Counted from the stretch's first letter, positions 1 to 8,740 are shown. The stretch: 64,000 bases of DNA from Seminibacterium arietis (GCF_042675725.1 NZ_JBHTJN010000001.1:124001-188000); one strand, 5' to 3'. Notes: generated by a model from the letters alone, not told the origin. A program made the numbers and translations.

Positions 1-506
1 AAAACGTAGAGCAAGGTATGAAAGCTGGGCTTTGGGGGCTAGGTATTGTTATCGTGTTTATGCTAATTTACTATAAATTATTTGGTTTATTCGCTAATAT
101 TGCCCTTGTTGCTAATATGATTTTACTTGTTGGTTTGATGTCTTTACTACCTGGAGCAACTCTTACTATGCCAGGTATAGCAGGGATTGTATTATCAGTA
201 GGTATGTCCGTTGATGCAAATGTACTTATTTTTGAGCGTATAAAAGAAGAAATTCGCAATAAACGCCCAATTCAGCAAGCAATTAATGAAGGTTACAACG
301 GTGCATTTACAAGTATTTTTGATGCTAACTTAACCACAATTTTAACTTCTATCATACTTTATGCTGTAGGTACAGGTCCTGTAAAAGGATTCGCAATAAC
401 GCTTGCACTAGGTGTTGCCATTTCTATGTTTACGGCGATTACTGGTACTCGTATGCTTGTCAATTTGATCTACGGTGGAAAACGTGTTGAAAAATTATCA
501 ATTTAA
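1..506 (+). CDS. secD: SecD, C-terminal part (protein-export membrane protein)
   Basis: The window opens inside this gene; the first full codon is at position 3 and the stop is TAA at 504-506. SecD forms an inner-membrane complex with SecF and YajC that uses the proton gradient to finish translocation begun by SecYEG. What remains is the RND-type transmembrane block: a first helix just after the start of the window, the motif GMSVDANVLIFER (about residues 65-77 of the visible part), and two further helices. The C-terminus GGKRVEKLSI is typical. secF follows 11 nt later, so the two are co-transcribed. Confidence 0.95.
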   Translation, partial: NVEQGMKAGLWGLGIVIVFMLIYYKLFGLFANIALVANMILLVGLMSLLPGATLTMPGIAGIVLSVGMSVDANVLIFERIKEEIRNKRPIQQAINEGYNGAFTSIFDANLTTILTSIILYAVGTGPVKGFAITLALGVAISMFTAITGTRMLVNLIYGGKRVEKLSI

Positions 507-517
507 GGAGACAAATT

Positions 518-1480
518 GTGAGTTTATCAAAAAATAACAAAGTATGTGAATATAAAGGAATAATTCTACCGTTTCCGTTAGTTCGCTTTATGGCGTACCG
601 AAGACTTGGCTATTTATTTTCATTAATCGTCATTATTACCTGCTGTTTTTTTATCTTTACTAAAGGTTTTAACTGGGGCTTAGATTTCACTGGTGGTATG
701 GTCATTGATACCCACTTCTCACAGCCTGCTGATCTAGCAAAAGTGCGGTCCACATTAAAAGAAAATGGTGTGGAAAGTGCATTAGTACAGACCACAGGTG
801 GTGTACGTGATGTAATGATTCGCCTACCTGTCAGTGCGAGTGATGCAACTGTCGGTAATAAAATTCAAGAAATACTGAGCCACTTAGATAAAGATATTCA
901 AATCCGTAGCGTGGATTTTGTAGGACCTAATGTCGGCGATGAGCTTACTCAAGGAGCTATTTACGGCACATTAGCCACATTATTAATGTTGTTAGCTTAT
1001 GTGGGGTTGCGTTTTGAGTGGCGATTAGCTGTTGGCGGTGTATTGGGACTAGCCCATGATGTTATCGTTACTTTAGGTGTATTCTCTTTCTTCCAAATTG
1101 AAATAGATCTCACTTTTGTAGCTGCAATTTTGTCTGTTGTAGGTTATTCGTTAAACGATAGTATTGTTGTATTTGACCGAGTAAGAGAAAATTTCCGCAA
1201 AATTCGACGTATTGAAACTATTGAAGTTGTTGATATTTCATTAACTCAAACACTTGCACGAACGTTAATGACATCTGTCACTACTCTATTTGTGGTTATT
1301 GCTCTTTATGCTTTTGGTGGGCCTTCAATCAATAGCTTCTCACTGGCTCTATTAATCGGTATTGGATTCGGTACTTATTCTTCCATCTTTGTGGCTATTG
1401 CAATGGCAATGGATCTTGGCTTAAAACGAGAGCACATGATCATTCAAAAACCAAAAGATGATATTGATGACACACCATAA
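518..1480 (+). CDS. secF: SecF, protein-export membrane protein
   Basis: SecF partners SecD in the proton-driven late step of Sec export. The 320-residue length is normal. The N-terminus carries one transmembrane helix followed by the family motif DFTGG (residues 56-60). A small periplasmic domain follows, ending near VDFVGPNVGDEL (about 138-149), then five C-terminal helices including VGYSLNDSIVVFDR. I chose the GTG start at 518 because AGGAG lies 7 nt upstream, overlapping the secD stop. The charged cytoplasmic N-terminal extension before the first helix is somewhat long. A hairpin terminator follows at about 1519. Confidence 0.95.
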   Translation: MSLSKNNKVCEYKGIILPFPLVRFMAYRRLGYLFSLIVIITCCFFIFTKGFNWGLDFTGGMVIDTHFSQPADLAKVRSTLKENGVESALVQTTGGVRDVMIRLPVSASDATVGNKIQEILSHLDKDIQIRSVDFVGPNVGDELTQGAIYGTLATLLMLLAYVGLRFEWRLAVGGVLGLAHDVIVTLGVFSFFQIEIDLTFVAAILSVVGYSLNDSIVVFDRVRENFRKIRRIETIEVVDISLTQTLARTLMTSVTTLFVVIALYAFGGPSINSFSLALLIGIGFGTYSSIFVAIAMAMDLGLKREHMIIQKPKDDIDDTP

Positions 1481-1517
1481 TTTGCATATTACACAACTTA
1501 CATACAATTAATCGAAT

Positions 1518-1546
1518 GGCGGACATTATTGTCCGCTTTTATTTTG
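1518..1546 (+). terminator. Rho-independent terminator after secF
   Basis: The stem GCGGAC/GTCCGC (1519-1524 with 1531-1536) encloses a 6-nt loop and is followed by TTTTATTTT. An uptake signal copy AAGTGCGGT starts just after it at 1552. Confidence 0.8.
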
Positions 1547-1586
1547 AACTAAAGTGCGGTTTAAATATCAAAAGTTATCAAACATG

Positions 1587-1594
1587 CCCCCCCC
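1587..1594 (+). repeat. C8 homopolymer tract upstream of slt
   Basis: A run of eight C residues stands in otherwise AT-rich intergenic DNA, 87 bases before the slt start codon. Tracts of this kind are often length-variable in Pasteurellaceae. No promoter elements are clearly spaced across it, so a role is unproven. Confidence 0.6.
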
Positions 1595-1681
1595 AGAGTA
1601 GATAGATTTTTCACATTAAAAAATAAAATGCTAGAATGAATTTAGGCTCTATTTAAATTTTATTTATTGAAATAACGTGAT

Positions 1682-3715
1682 ATGAAAAAAAATTTATTAT
1701 TAACCGCACTTATTTTTCCGATTTTATCAATAAGCTGCCAAAGTGCTGATAAAACTGTTCCTATATCAAATCAATTATCTGTATTCTCACAAGAAGATAC
1801 ACAAACTATCCTACAATATCGTAGTATTTATAATCAAATTAATAACATAATTAGCTCAAATTATAGCACTGAAAATATATTAGAGGCTCAAAAACTGTTG
1901 TCTGAAATAAAAAACTACGTTCTTCGACCTTACGCTGAATATCAAATTTTACGTGCGAATAAATTGACTAGTTTAGATGAGATTCTTCAATTTGAACAAC
2001 ACAATCCTCAATTTCCATTGATTGATAAATTAAAAAAAACTTGGCTAGCACAACAACAAGAAAATCAAAACTGGCAAGTGATCATTGATCATGAACAATA
2101 TCTACCTAATGATACAACATCGCAATGCATTGTTTTTCAAGCAAAAATAGAAAATGGTTCTCTTTCGCAATCAAGTGAGCATTTATCAAAACAATTACAA
2201 CAATTATGGCTAACTGGTAATAATTTACCTAAATCCTGTGACCCAATTTTAGCTTACGGGAAAAATACAGGGAAAATCACCCAAGAATTAATCCGCAAAC
2301 GAGCAATATTAGCAATTGCCAAAAAAAATACCGCACTTCTTCAACGCTTACATCAACAAGCTAACGATCTTCAATTGAAATACTGGCTGCAGAATGTAGT
2401 TAAGTTATTACAACATCCGCAGAATTTAATACAACAAGATAATCCGTTTTACATAGATAAATTAACAGCGAAAATAGAAGACCAGCAAATTCTTATTGCG
2501 ATATTACCCGCCTTTATCAATACATTAAAAACTGATGATGTTTCAGTTATCAATCAATTTGAACAATTATTAAGAAAAATTAAATTACAGATAAAAATTG
2601 ATGATAAAAAGATTAGAGCTTGGAAAATTCGCTTCATTTCTCATTTATTTGATTCTGACATACAAGAAATACAACAATGGCGAGATCATATTATTACTAG
2701 ATTGCAAGAAGATAACTTAATTGAAAGAAGAATTCGCCTTGCTATACGAGAGAAAACACCTATTGCAAAATGGTTAAAAATGCTTTCTAAGCAAACAAAA
2801 CAAAAAGATGAATGGCTGTACTGGCAAGCAAAACTATTACAACAAGAAGGAAAAAATAACCAATCCAACGCTATTTTTAAATCTCTTCAACAAAACTTGG
2901 GATTCTATCCAATGTTAGCAGCACGAGAATTAGGAATTTCTTATCGCCCCATTATGTTAGAGTTCTCAAAAAATAGTGAGCATAATATTAAAGTTTACAA
3001 CTCTCATCTTGCACTTATCAGCGAATTACGTTATTTCAATCAAATCACTGAAGCGAATTATGAATGGGAAAAAATACTACAATCTGCTAATTTCAAACAA
3101 AAATTAGCTCTAGCTCATTATGCAGCACAACAACACTGGTATGACTTACAAGTTGAGGCTACGATCCAAGCCAAAAGCTGGTCTTACATTAGTTTACGTC
3201 TACCTAATGCTTACTTAGATCTATTCGAATCATTTTTAAAAGATAAAAAAATCGACCGCACTTTTGCAATGGCAATTGCACGTCAAGAAAGTGCTTGGCA
3301 GACTCATAGCCGTTCACCCGCCAATGCTAGAGGATTAATGCAATTACTCCCAACAACAGCGAAACAAACAGCAAAGAAATTCAATCTACCTTTACCTTAT
3401 TATCATATATCGCAACTATTTGATCCATTTTATAACATCATGATAGGAACAGCTCATTTACAAGAACTTTTCAATAAATTTGGTAATAATCGGATTTTAA
3501 TTGCAGCCGCTTACAATGCAGGAAGTCATAGAGTAGAAAATTGGTTAACTAGAAGTAATGGAAAATTAACTGTAGCCGAGTTTATCGCTTCAATTCCATT
3601 TTATGAAACTAGAGGATATGTACAAAACGTACTCACTTATAATTATTATTATCAAATTCTACAAGGACAACCAGCACAAATACTTAGCCAAGAGGAATAT
3701 AATAGATTATACTAG
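1682..3715 (+). CDS. slt: Soluble lytic murein transglycosylase (Slt70-type)
   Basis: Cleaves the beta-1,4 bond between MurNAc and GlcNAc in peptidoglycan, leaving 1,6-anhydro ends. At 677 residues it has the Slt70 plan: N-terminal signal sequence, long all-helical superhelix (about 30-500) and a C-terminal lysozyme-like domain. The catalytic glutamate is E536 in the block IARQES, followed by ARGLMQLLPTTA and AAYNAGSHRV. The signal peptide ends near LSISC; the residue three before the cysteine is Ser, so a lipoprotein signal is possible but weak. trpR follows 53 nt downstream, the usual gene order in this family. Confidence 0.93.
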   Translation: MKKNLLLTALIFPILSISCQSADKTVPISNQLSVFSQEDTQTILQYRSIYNQINNIISSNYSTENILEAQKLLSEIKNYVLRPYAEYQILRANKLTSLDEILQFEQHNPQFPLIDKLKKTWLAQQQENQNWQVIIDHEQYLPNDTTSQCIVFQAKIENGSLSQSSEHLSKQLQQLWLTGNNLPKSCDPILAYGKNTGKITQELIRKRAILAIAKKNTALLQRLHQQANDLQLKYWLQNVVKLLQHPQNLIQQDNPFYIDKLTAKIEDQQILIAILPAFINTLKTDDVSVINQFEQLLRKIKLQIKIDDKKIRAWKIRFISHLFDSDIQEIQQWRDHIITRLQEDNLIERRIRLAIREKTPIAKWLKMLSKQTKQKDEWLYWQAKLLQQEGKNNQSNAIFKSLQQNLGFYPMLAARELGISYRPIMLEFSKNSEHNIKVYNSHLALISELRYFNQITEANYEWEKILQSANFKQKLALAHYAAQQHWYDLQVEATIQAKSWSYISLRLPNAYLDLFESFLKDKKIDRTFAMAIARQESAWQTHSRSPANARGLMQLLPTTAKQTAKKFNLPLPYYHISQLFDPFYNIMIGTAHLQELFNKFGNNRILIAAAYNAGSHRVENWLTRSNGKLTVAEFIASIPFYETRGYVQNVLTYNYYYQILQGQPAQILSQEEYNRLY

Positions 3716-3768
3716 CATACTATCACAAAAAGTATTGTCTACTACCATATTAAAAATAGGAAAAAATT

Positions 3769-4077
3769 ATGTATATTAGTCGCAATATGGAACAATGGGA
3801 TGCTTTCATTGCAATGATGCGAGAGGCATTTGAGCAAGGTAAAGAACAAGATTTTCTAACTCTTCTCCTGACTGCTGATGAACGTGATGCCGTTGGACTC
3901 CGCCTACAAATTGTCGCTCAACTACTAGATAAAACACATTCACAGCGAGAAATTCAACATAACCTTAATACTAGTGCAGCAACGATCACAAGAGGATCGA
4001 ATATGCTTAAATTAATGCCTGCCGACTTTATAGAATGGATTAAACAACAACTTGATGTCCAAACGCAAAAAAATTAG
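3769..4077 (+). CDS. trpR: Trp operon repressor
   Basis: Dimeric DNA-binding protein that represses tryptophan biosynthesis genes when bound to L-tryptophan. It is 102 residues long, the normal size. The helix-turn-helix lies about residues 65-90 in the stretch QREIQHNLNTSAATITRGSN, matching TrpR. A Shine-Dalgarno AGGA lies at 3758-3761. The gene sits between slt and mtgA and overlaps the start of mtgA by 23 nt, so translation of the two may be coupled. I did not find a convincing trp operator just upstream. Confidence 0.93.
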   Translation: MYISRNMEQWDAFIAMMREAFEQGKEQDFLTLLLTADERDAVGLRLQIVAQLLDKTHSQREIQHNLNTSAATITRGSNMLKLMPADFIEWIKQQLDVQTQKN

Positions 4078-4759
4078 TCGGAAAAAATTAACCCTCAGAA
4101 AAAAAATTTATCGTTGTTTAAGCTATTTTCTTTTGTTTTTCTGTGGAATAACGTTTTTTTTCCGCTTTATCCCTATTCCATTTTCTGCTTATATGGCACA
4201 GCAGAAAATTGTTTCACTGTTAGAAGGAAAATCTATCGATTTGCGTTATAAATGGGTAAATATCGGCAATATTTCAAAACATATGCAATCTGCAGTCATT
4301 GCGGCGGAAGATCAACGTTTTTTTGATCATTACGGTTTTGATTTTGGAGCTATTCAACATGCTTTAAAACATAACAAAAAATCCACTAAAGTTCGAGGCG
4401 GTTCCACTATTTCACAACAAACTGTCAAGAATCTTTACTTATGGCACGGACAAAATTGGTTTCGAAAAGGCTTAGAAGTCCCTTTAACGCTTTTATTAGA
4501 GACACTTTGGTCAAAAAAACGAATTTTAGAGGTTTATCTCAACATTGCTGAATTTGGTAAGGGAATTTTTGGAGTAGAAGCAGCAAGCAGACACTATTTT
4601 AAAAAATCAGCAAAAAATCTAACGCGTGAAGAAGCTGCTCTGCTCGCAGCAGTTTTACCAAACCCCATTATCTTTAGAGTAAATCAACCAAGTGCCTACG
4701 TAAAACGAAAACAACGTTGGATTTTACAACAAATGCACCAACTTGGTTATCGGCATTAA
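4055..4759 (+). CDS. mtgA: Monofunctional peptidoglycan glycosyltransferase MtgA
   Basis: Polymerises lipid II into glycan strands at the inner membrane; it has a GT51 domain without a transpeptidase domain. The 234-residue protein starts with a basic segment and one membrane anchor (about 18-38). The GT51 motifs AAEDQRFFDHYGFDF, GGSTISQQTVKNL and LLETLWSKKRILEVYLN follow in the usual order. I prefer the ATG at 4055 over a TTG directly before it at 4052. Neither has a good ribosome site, as expected for a start lying inside trpR. The stop is at 4757-4759. Confidence 0.92.
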   Translation: MSKRKKISRKKLTLRKKIYRCLSYFLLFFCGITFFFRFIPIPFSAYMAQQKIVSLLEGKSIDLRYKWVNIGNISKHMQSAVIAAEDQRFFDHYGFDFGAIQHALKHNKKSTKVRGGSTISQQTVKNLYLWHGQNWFRKGLEVPLTLLLETLWSKKRILEVYLNIAEFGKGIFGVEAASRHYFKKSAKNLTREEAALLAAVLPNPIIFRVNQPSAYVKRKQRWILQQMHQLGYRH

Positions 4760-4770
4760 TTTCAAGTTAA

Positions 4771-5022
4771 ATTAAATTTGTTGGTGTTGTTGTAAAAGTG
4801 CGGTCGATTTTTCTTTTTTTTATTGACCCATTAGCAAAACTCGGATCGGTCTATGCTCCTAATATATACGAACAAGCCTTTGAATATACCAATTTAATTA
4901 AACGAGGACACGCCATAATACAACGGCTCACCGCCACACTACAAACTAACGAAAACAACCGCCACTTATTAAAACACATTCAACAATACAACCCAAACGG
5001 CAAAAACTTGCAATTAATTTAA
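4771..5022 (+). pseudogene. Open frame of unknown origin, probable truncated gene remnant
   Basis: A frame stays open from 4771 to the TAA at 5022 but has no convincing ATG start; the only early start is a GTG at 4798 that lies inside an uptake signal. The downstream part reads like real protein (DPLAKLGSVYAPNIYEQAF then a basic, glutamine-rich helix). I do not recognise it. Lying next to an Ogr-type phage gene, it may be the tail of a phage gene cut by a deletion. Confidence 0.35.
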
Positions 5023-5063
5023 GAACGGCGTAAATTTAGAAAAATGAAAGAGGAGATACAATA

Positions 5064-5147
5064 ATGGGATTCACATTCGGTTTAGCGGTATTTGCCGTAG
5101 TAATGATTGGTTGGGCATGTTTTGCTAACCAAGTCACAAAACACTAA
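5064..5147 (+). CDS. Small 27-residue membrane peptide
   Basis: An ATG at 5064 with a strong AGAGGAG site about 10 nt upstream opens a 27-codon frame: MGFTFGLAVFAVVMIGWA then CFANQVTKH. The first 20 residues would form one transmembrane helix with a short polar tail. A good hairpin terminator follows within 10 nt, so this looks like a complete mini-gene. I do not recognise the family. It is convergent with the Ogr-like gene and could be a phage remnant, a toxin-like peptide or an accessory subunit of a membrane complex. Confidence 0.55.
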   Translation: MGFTFGLAVFAVVMIGWACFANQVTKH

Positions 5148-5155
5148 GAATTTTT

Positions 5156-5185
5156 AAAAGCCTGTTTAAAACACAGGCTTTTTTG
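5156..5185 (+). terminator. Terminator between the small peptide gene and ogr-like gene
   Basis: The stem AAAAGCCTGT/ACAGGCTTTT (5156-5165 with 5173-5182) is flanked by A and T runs, so it can serve both the rightward small gene and the leftward Ogr-like gene. Confidence 0.8.
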
Positions 5186-5449
5186 TTAAACCGCCTCAAG
5201 CATTTTTTTTAAGTGCTGCTTGTCTTGTTCAGAGAGAAGACTGATCACATTTTCCAGCAATCTATCTTTAGACAGTTTAGAGCTTTTCACCACGTGCGAG
5301 CGTTCAAAGTTATATACCTCAGTTTGGCAACATTGCGGATTTTGACAGGTGATATAAATTCTAGCAAAACCGTCAGAAAGAAAATCAGAACGGCGGATAA
5401 AACAACGACTCCCACACACACCGCACTTCACTTTCAACACATTAGCCAT
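5186..5449 (-). CDS. ogr: Ogr/Delta-like zinc-finger phage transcription activator
   Basis: Small zinc-finger proteins of this family activate late promoters of P2-type phages through the alpha subunit of RNA polymerase. The sequence shows CGVCGSRCFIRRSDFLSDG, then RIYITCQNPQCCQTEVY, giving the family's CxxC...CxxxxC zinc ligands and the conserved basic middle. The C-terminal half is a helical, charged tail. About 87 residues if translation starts at the internal ATG (residue 5 of the longest frame, position 5449); an ATG four codons earlier at 5461 is also possible. The rest of the phage is missing, so it is a stranded prophage gene. Confidence 0.75.
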   Translation of the reverse strand: MANVLKVKCGVCGSRCFIRRSDFLSDGFARIYITCQNPQCCQTEVYNFERSHVVKSSKLSKDRLLENVISLLSEQDKQHLKKMLEAV

Positions 5450-5530
5450 AATATAACCCATTGAAAAAAAATAAAAAATAGTATAGCATGAGCGAAAAAC
5501 CGCCGACCCATTAATTCACCTAAAATAAGC

Positions 5531-5644
5531 TTATTCCGCCAACCGAGACTTAAACACCACTTTCAAATCATGGTGAATGTCCTGATCGTGGTTGATTGTC
5601 TCCGCAATAATCGCCTGCAGTGGCTCAATTTGCCACTCCAACGT
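5531..5644 (-). pseudogene. C-terminal remnant, possibly of a phage structural gene
   Basis: On the minus strand the stretch from 5644 to the TAA at 5531 reads TLEWQIEPLQAIIAETINHD, then QDIHHDLKVVFKSRLAE and stop. A stop codon cuts it off at the upstream end. Codon use and composition are protein-like. Its position just upstream of the Ogr-like gene suggests a P2-type structural gene such as a portal or late-control protein, but this assignment is a guess. Confidence 0.3.
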
Positions 5645-5647
5645 TTA

Positions 5648-5775
5648 AGTACGAAGAAATCAATTCAGTTTGCTTTGCCTTGCGGATGTGGATAGGTTTG
5701 ATGAAATAACCGAGTCCTGTAGAATACAGAACTCGGCTTTTGAATTAAATCGGTCTAACTTCTGGGACTGATCAT
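5648..5775 (+). mobile_element. Possible right-end remnant of an IS3-family element
   Basis: A plus-strand frame ends with CRIQNSAFELNRSNFWD and a stop at 5771, resembling the tail of IS3/IS150-group transposases (usually a YRxQ-type ending). The DNA that follows the stem, GGTCTAACTTCTGGGACTGA (5752-5771), resembles the right terminal repeat of that group. No left end or full transposase is present. A strong hairpin CCGAGT/ACTCGG with an inner CTGTA/TACAG lies at 5710-5736. The call rests on resemblance only. Confidence 0.3.
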
Positions 5776-5795
5776 TTTTTAATTACATTTAAATA

Positions 5796-6260
5796 TTACT
5801 TAATTACAGATACATTTACTTTTGATGTCCCAACTAAACGAACTCTCGCTCCAGGTACAAAACTTGGATCCGCTTTTTGTACCACTACGATTTGCTGACC
5901 ATTATCTTTCTTGATTACAAGCTCAGCCGCATTAACTTGATTGATCTTTTCTTCTGCTTTACTTCCAGCAATTGCTCCTGCAATAGCGGCCGCCGCTGTA
6001 GCAATATTTCTACCAGAACCACCACCAACGGTAGAACCAATCATTCCACCTAATACACCACCGCCTACAGTACCGATAATACCTTCACTTTTAGCTTGAA
6101 TTTTAACAGGACGCACTGAAAGAATTTCACCATAACTGAAAGCAGTTGTTTGTTTAGCTTGATCGCCTTCATAAACATTACCGCTGTAAATATCTTGATT
6201 AGCACAACCCGCTAATACAACGCCTGCAAGCACTGCAACTGCTATTTTCATTTTTTTCAT
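5796..6260 (-). CDS. pcp: Outer membrane lipoprotein Pcp/SlyB (15-kDa glycine-zipper family)
   Basis: A small outer-membrane lipoprotein whose family stabilises the outer membrane under stress. The lipobox is LAGC (residues 16-19 from my start). A glycine-zipper segment follows in the middle (GTVGGGVLGGMIGSTVGGGS and GAIAGS), then a C-terminal beta domain with GQQIVVVQK and FVPGARVRL. I start at the ATG at 6260 because AAGAGG lies just upstream; a longer frame to 6296 adds twelve residues before the signal peptide and overlaps yecM. Length is 154 residues, normal for the family. Confidence 0.88.
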   Translation of the reverse strand: MKKMKIAVAVLAGVVLAGCANQDIYSGNVYEGDQAKQTTAFSYGEILSVRPVKIQAKSEGIIGTVGGGVLGGMIGSTVGGGSGRNIATAAAAIAGAIAGSKAEEKINQVNAAELVIKKDNGQQIVVVQKADPSFVPGARVRLVGTSKVNVSVIK

Positions 6261-6276
6261 ATTAATACCTCTTAAA

Positions 6277-6876
6277 TTAACTATAAGAAATGTCATTTTT
6301 TACAATTTGTTGAATATCATAAGGATGCACTTTAATTCGCACTGATTGTTCATCATTCGCATACCCTACTGTAATAGAAGGATTCGGTATTTGTTCCCCC
6401 TCACCCTTCGGTTCACTCATTTTGACCTTTAATTTACCCGATTTGTTCCATTGATACAATTGGTTAATACGCAAAATCCAATTTTTCACGGTTTCATTAG
6501 TTGTAAAAGGCAGTACTATTTCAATATGTTCCCAAGTATTTTTGCTATAACGCTTATTTTTAGGGAAAGGTAATTCGATAACGTCTACCCATTGTCCAGC
6601 AAATCGCAATGCATGAGTTAATTTAATTAAGTAAATCATTCGTCCATTAATGATATTTTGACTAAAAATTTCACCACACTGAGCAAATTTTCTTAACCAT
6701 TGCTCCGCTATTTCTTGAGTTTCCACCGCTATACCAATATGGTCTATTTTATAATCATGCAAATTAATCCGCATTTCTGTCGCAAGTGCAGTAATTTTTT
6801 GTTCAAATTTAATAAAATCCAGCAAACAATGTTCATTTTGCTGAAATAATGGGTGATCTTGATTAAAACTGTACAT
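6277..6876 (-). CDS. yecM: YecM family protein (VOC-fold, function unknown)
   Basis: A 199-residue protein of the YecM family, which has a glyoxalase/VOC-type fold and possible metal binding but no proven reaction. The recognisable blocks are YKIDHIGIAVETQEIAEQW, IYLIKLTHAL and TWEHIEIVLP, spaced as in YecM; the His and Glu in these blocks are candidate metal ligands. It is divergent from argS, a neighbour it keeps in related Pasteurellaceae. Its stop lies 16 nt before the pcp start, so pcp may be co-transcribed. Confidence 0.8.
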   Translation of the reverse strand: MYSFNQDHPLFQQNEHCLLDFIKFEQKITALATEMRINLHDYKIDHIGIAVETQEIAEQWLRKFAQCGEIFSQNIINGRMIYLIKLTHALRFAGQWVDVIELPFPKNKRYSKNTWEHIEIVLPFTTNETVKNWILRINQLYQWNKSGKLKVKMSEPKGEGEQIPNPSITVGYANDEQSVRIKVHPYDIQQIVKNDISYS

Positions 6877-6974
6877 CTTTCTACTATTGTTTTTATTTGT
6901 CTAAACGTTCAAACAACGTTATTATATGCGATTATTTTAAGTAATAACAAATTTATCAAAAATAGGATTTCCAC

Positions 6975-8708
6975 GTGAATATTCAAAGCATTTTATCGGA
7001 AAAAGTAAAACAAGCGATGCTAAAAGCGGGAGCTGATGAACAATGTGAACCAATGATTCGTCAATCAGGAAAATTACAATTTGGTGATTATCAAGCTAAT
7101 GGCATTATGGCGGCTGCAAAAAAAACGGGGAAAAATCCACGTGAATTTGCTAGCGAAGTTTTACAACACCTTGAATTACAAGGAATTGCAGAAAAAACCG
7201 AAATTGCAGGTCCAGGTTTTATCAATATTTTCTTAGATCAACAATGGTTAGCTACACATCTACAACAGGCTTTAAATGATAAAAATTTAGCCGTAAGTGC
7301 AGTAGAAAAACAAACAATAGTTGTGGATTATTCTTCCCCCAATGTGGCTAAAGAAATGCATGTAGGTCATCTACGTTCAACTATTATTGGTGATGCGGTG
7401 GTACGCACATTAGAGTTTTTAGGACACAACGTTATTCGTGCTAACCATATTGGCGATTGGGGAACACAATTTGGCATGCTGATTGCTTATTTAGAAAAAA
7501 TGGAAAACGAGCAAGCTGGCGGTATGGAGTTAAGTGATTTAGAAGCTTTCTATCGTGCGGCAAAAGCTTATTATGATAGTTATGAAATCTTTGCTGAAAA
7601 AGCTCGTAATTATGTAGTTAAATTGCAAAGTGGCGATGAATACTGTCGTACTATGTGGAAAAAATTAGTCAATATTACTATGGAACAAAATCAGCTGAGT
7701 TATGAGCGTTTGAATGTTACTCTCACCAATGCTGATATTATGGGAGAAAGTTTATACAACCCAATGCTTCCTGAGATCGTAATGGATCTAAAAGCTAAGG
7801 GGTTAGCTGTAGAAGATGATGGTGCATTAGTTGTTTATCTTAATGAATATAAAAATAAAGATGGCGAACCTATGGGCGTTATCGTACAGAAAAAAGATGG
7901 CGGCTTTCTTTACACCACAACAGATATTGCAGCTGCGAAATATCGTTATGAAACCTTACATGCTGACCGTGCTTTAGTATTTACTGACACTCGTCAAAGT
8001 CAACATTTACAGCAAGCTTGGCTGATTACTCGTAAAGCTGGTTATGTACCTGACAGTTTCCAACTAGAACATCGCAATTTTGGTATGATGTTAGGCAAAG
8101 ATGGGAAACCTTTTAAAACTCGCACAGGCGGTACAGTAAAATTGACCGATTTACTTGATGAAGCACTTGAACGTGCAGAAAAATTAATCTCTGAAAAATC
8201 TACCGCACTTTCTACAAAAGAACAGCTTTCTGTGGTAGAAGCTGTAGGCATTGGAGCAGTAAAATACGCTGATTTATCAAAAAATCGCACGACAGATTAC
8301 GTATTTGATTGGGATAATATGCTAAGTTTTGAAGGTAATACAGCACCATATATGCAATACGCTTACACCCGTATTCGTTCTATTTTCAATAAAACAAATG
8401 TTGATGAAAACACTTTATCAACTGCTAGTTTTAATTTAATAGATGAAAAAGAGCGAGCATTAGCAGTGAAGTTATTGCAATTTGATGAAGCTGTAAAAAC
8501 TGTCGCTAAAGATGCTACCCCACACATTTTATGTGCATATATTTATGACTTAGCGGGGATCTTCTCCAGCTTCTATGAACATTGCCCAATTTTAAATAGC
8601 GATAATCAAGAACAGAAATTAAGTCGTCTAAAATTAGCTCTTTTGACACAGAAAACGTTAAAACAAGGATTAGATTTACTTGGTATCAAAACAGTAGAAA
8701 AAATGTAG
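6975..8708 (+). CDS. argS: Arginyl-tRNA synthetase
   Basis: Class I aminoacyl-tRNA synthetase charging tRNA-Arg. The 577-residue length is standard. The N-terminal additional domain covers about residues 1-110, the HIGH-equivalent HVGH is at 129-132 within SSPNVAKEMHVGHLRST, and the block MLGKDGKPFKTRTGGTVKL replaces a KMSKS loop near residues 372-390, as in other ArgS. The C-terminal helical anticodon-binding domain ends ...TVEKM. The start is a GTG at 6975, preceded by AGGA at 6964-6967; no competing start fits better. Confidence 0.96.
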   Translation: MNIQSILSEKVKQAMLKAGADEQCEPMIRQSGKLQFGDYQANGIMAAAKKTGKNPREFASEVLQHLELQGIAEKTEIAGPGFINIFLDQQWLATHLQQALNDKNLAVSAVEKQTIVVDYSSPNVAKEMHVGHLRSTIIGDAVVRTLEFLGHNVIRANHIGDWGTQFGMLIAYLEKMENEQAGGMELSDLEAFYRAAKAYYDSYEIFAEKARNYVVKLQSGDEYCRTMWKKLVNITMEQNQLSYERLNVTLTNADIMGESLYNPMLPEIVMDLKAKGLAVEDDGALVVYLNEYKNKDGEPMGVIVQKKDGGFLYTTTDIAAAKYRYETLHADRALVFTDTRQSQHLQQAWLITRKAGYVPDSFQLEHRNFGMMLGKDGKPFKTRTGGTVKLTDLLDEALERAEKLISEKSTALSTKEQLSVVEAVGIGAVKYADLSKNRTTDYVFDWDNMLSFEGNTAPYMQYAYTRIRSIFNKTNVDENTLSTASFNLIDEKERALAVKLLQFDEAVKTVAKDATPHILCAYIYDLAGIFSSFYEHCPILNSDNQEQKLSRLKLALLTQKTLKQGLDLLGIKTVEKM

Positions 8709-8740
8709 TTTTTATTCTACTCAATCGATAATAGCTAATA

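Noticed and set aside
1682..1760. Lipoprotein signal in slt
   Set aside because: The residue three before the Cys is Ser, not Leu/Val/Ile; a plain signal peptide is as likely.
3716..3768. Trp operator upstream of trpR
   Set aside because: Only scattered CTAG-like pieces; no palindrome of the right size.
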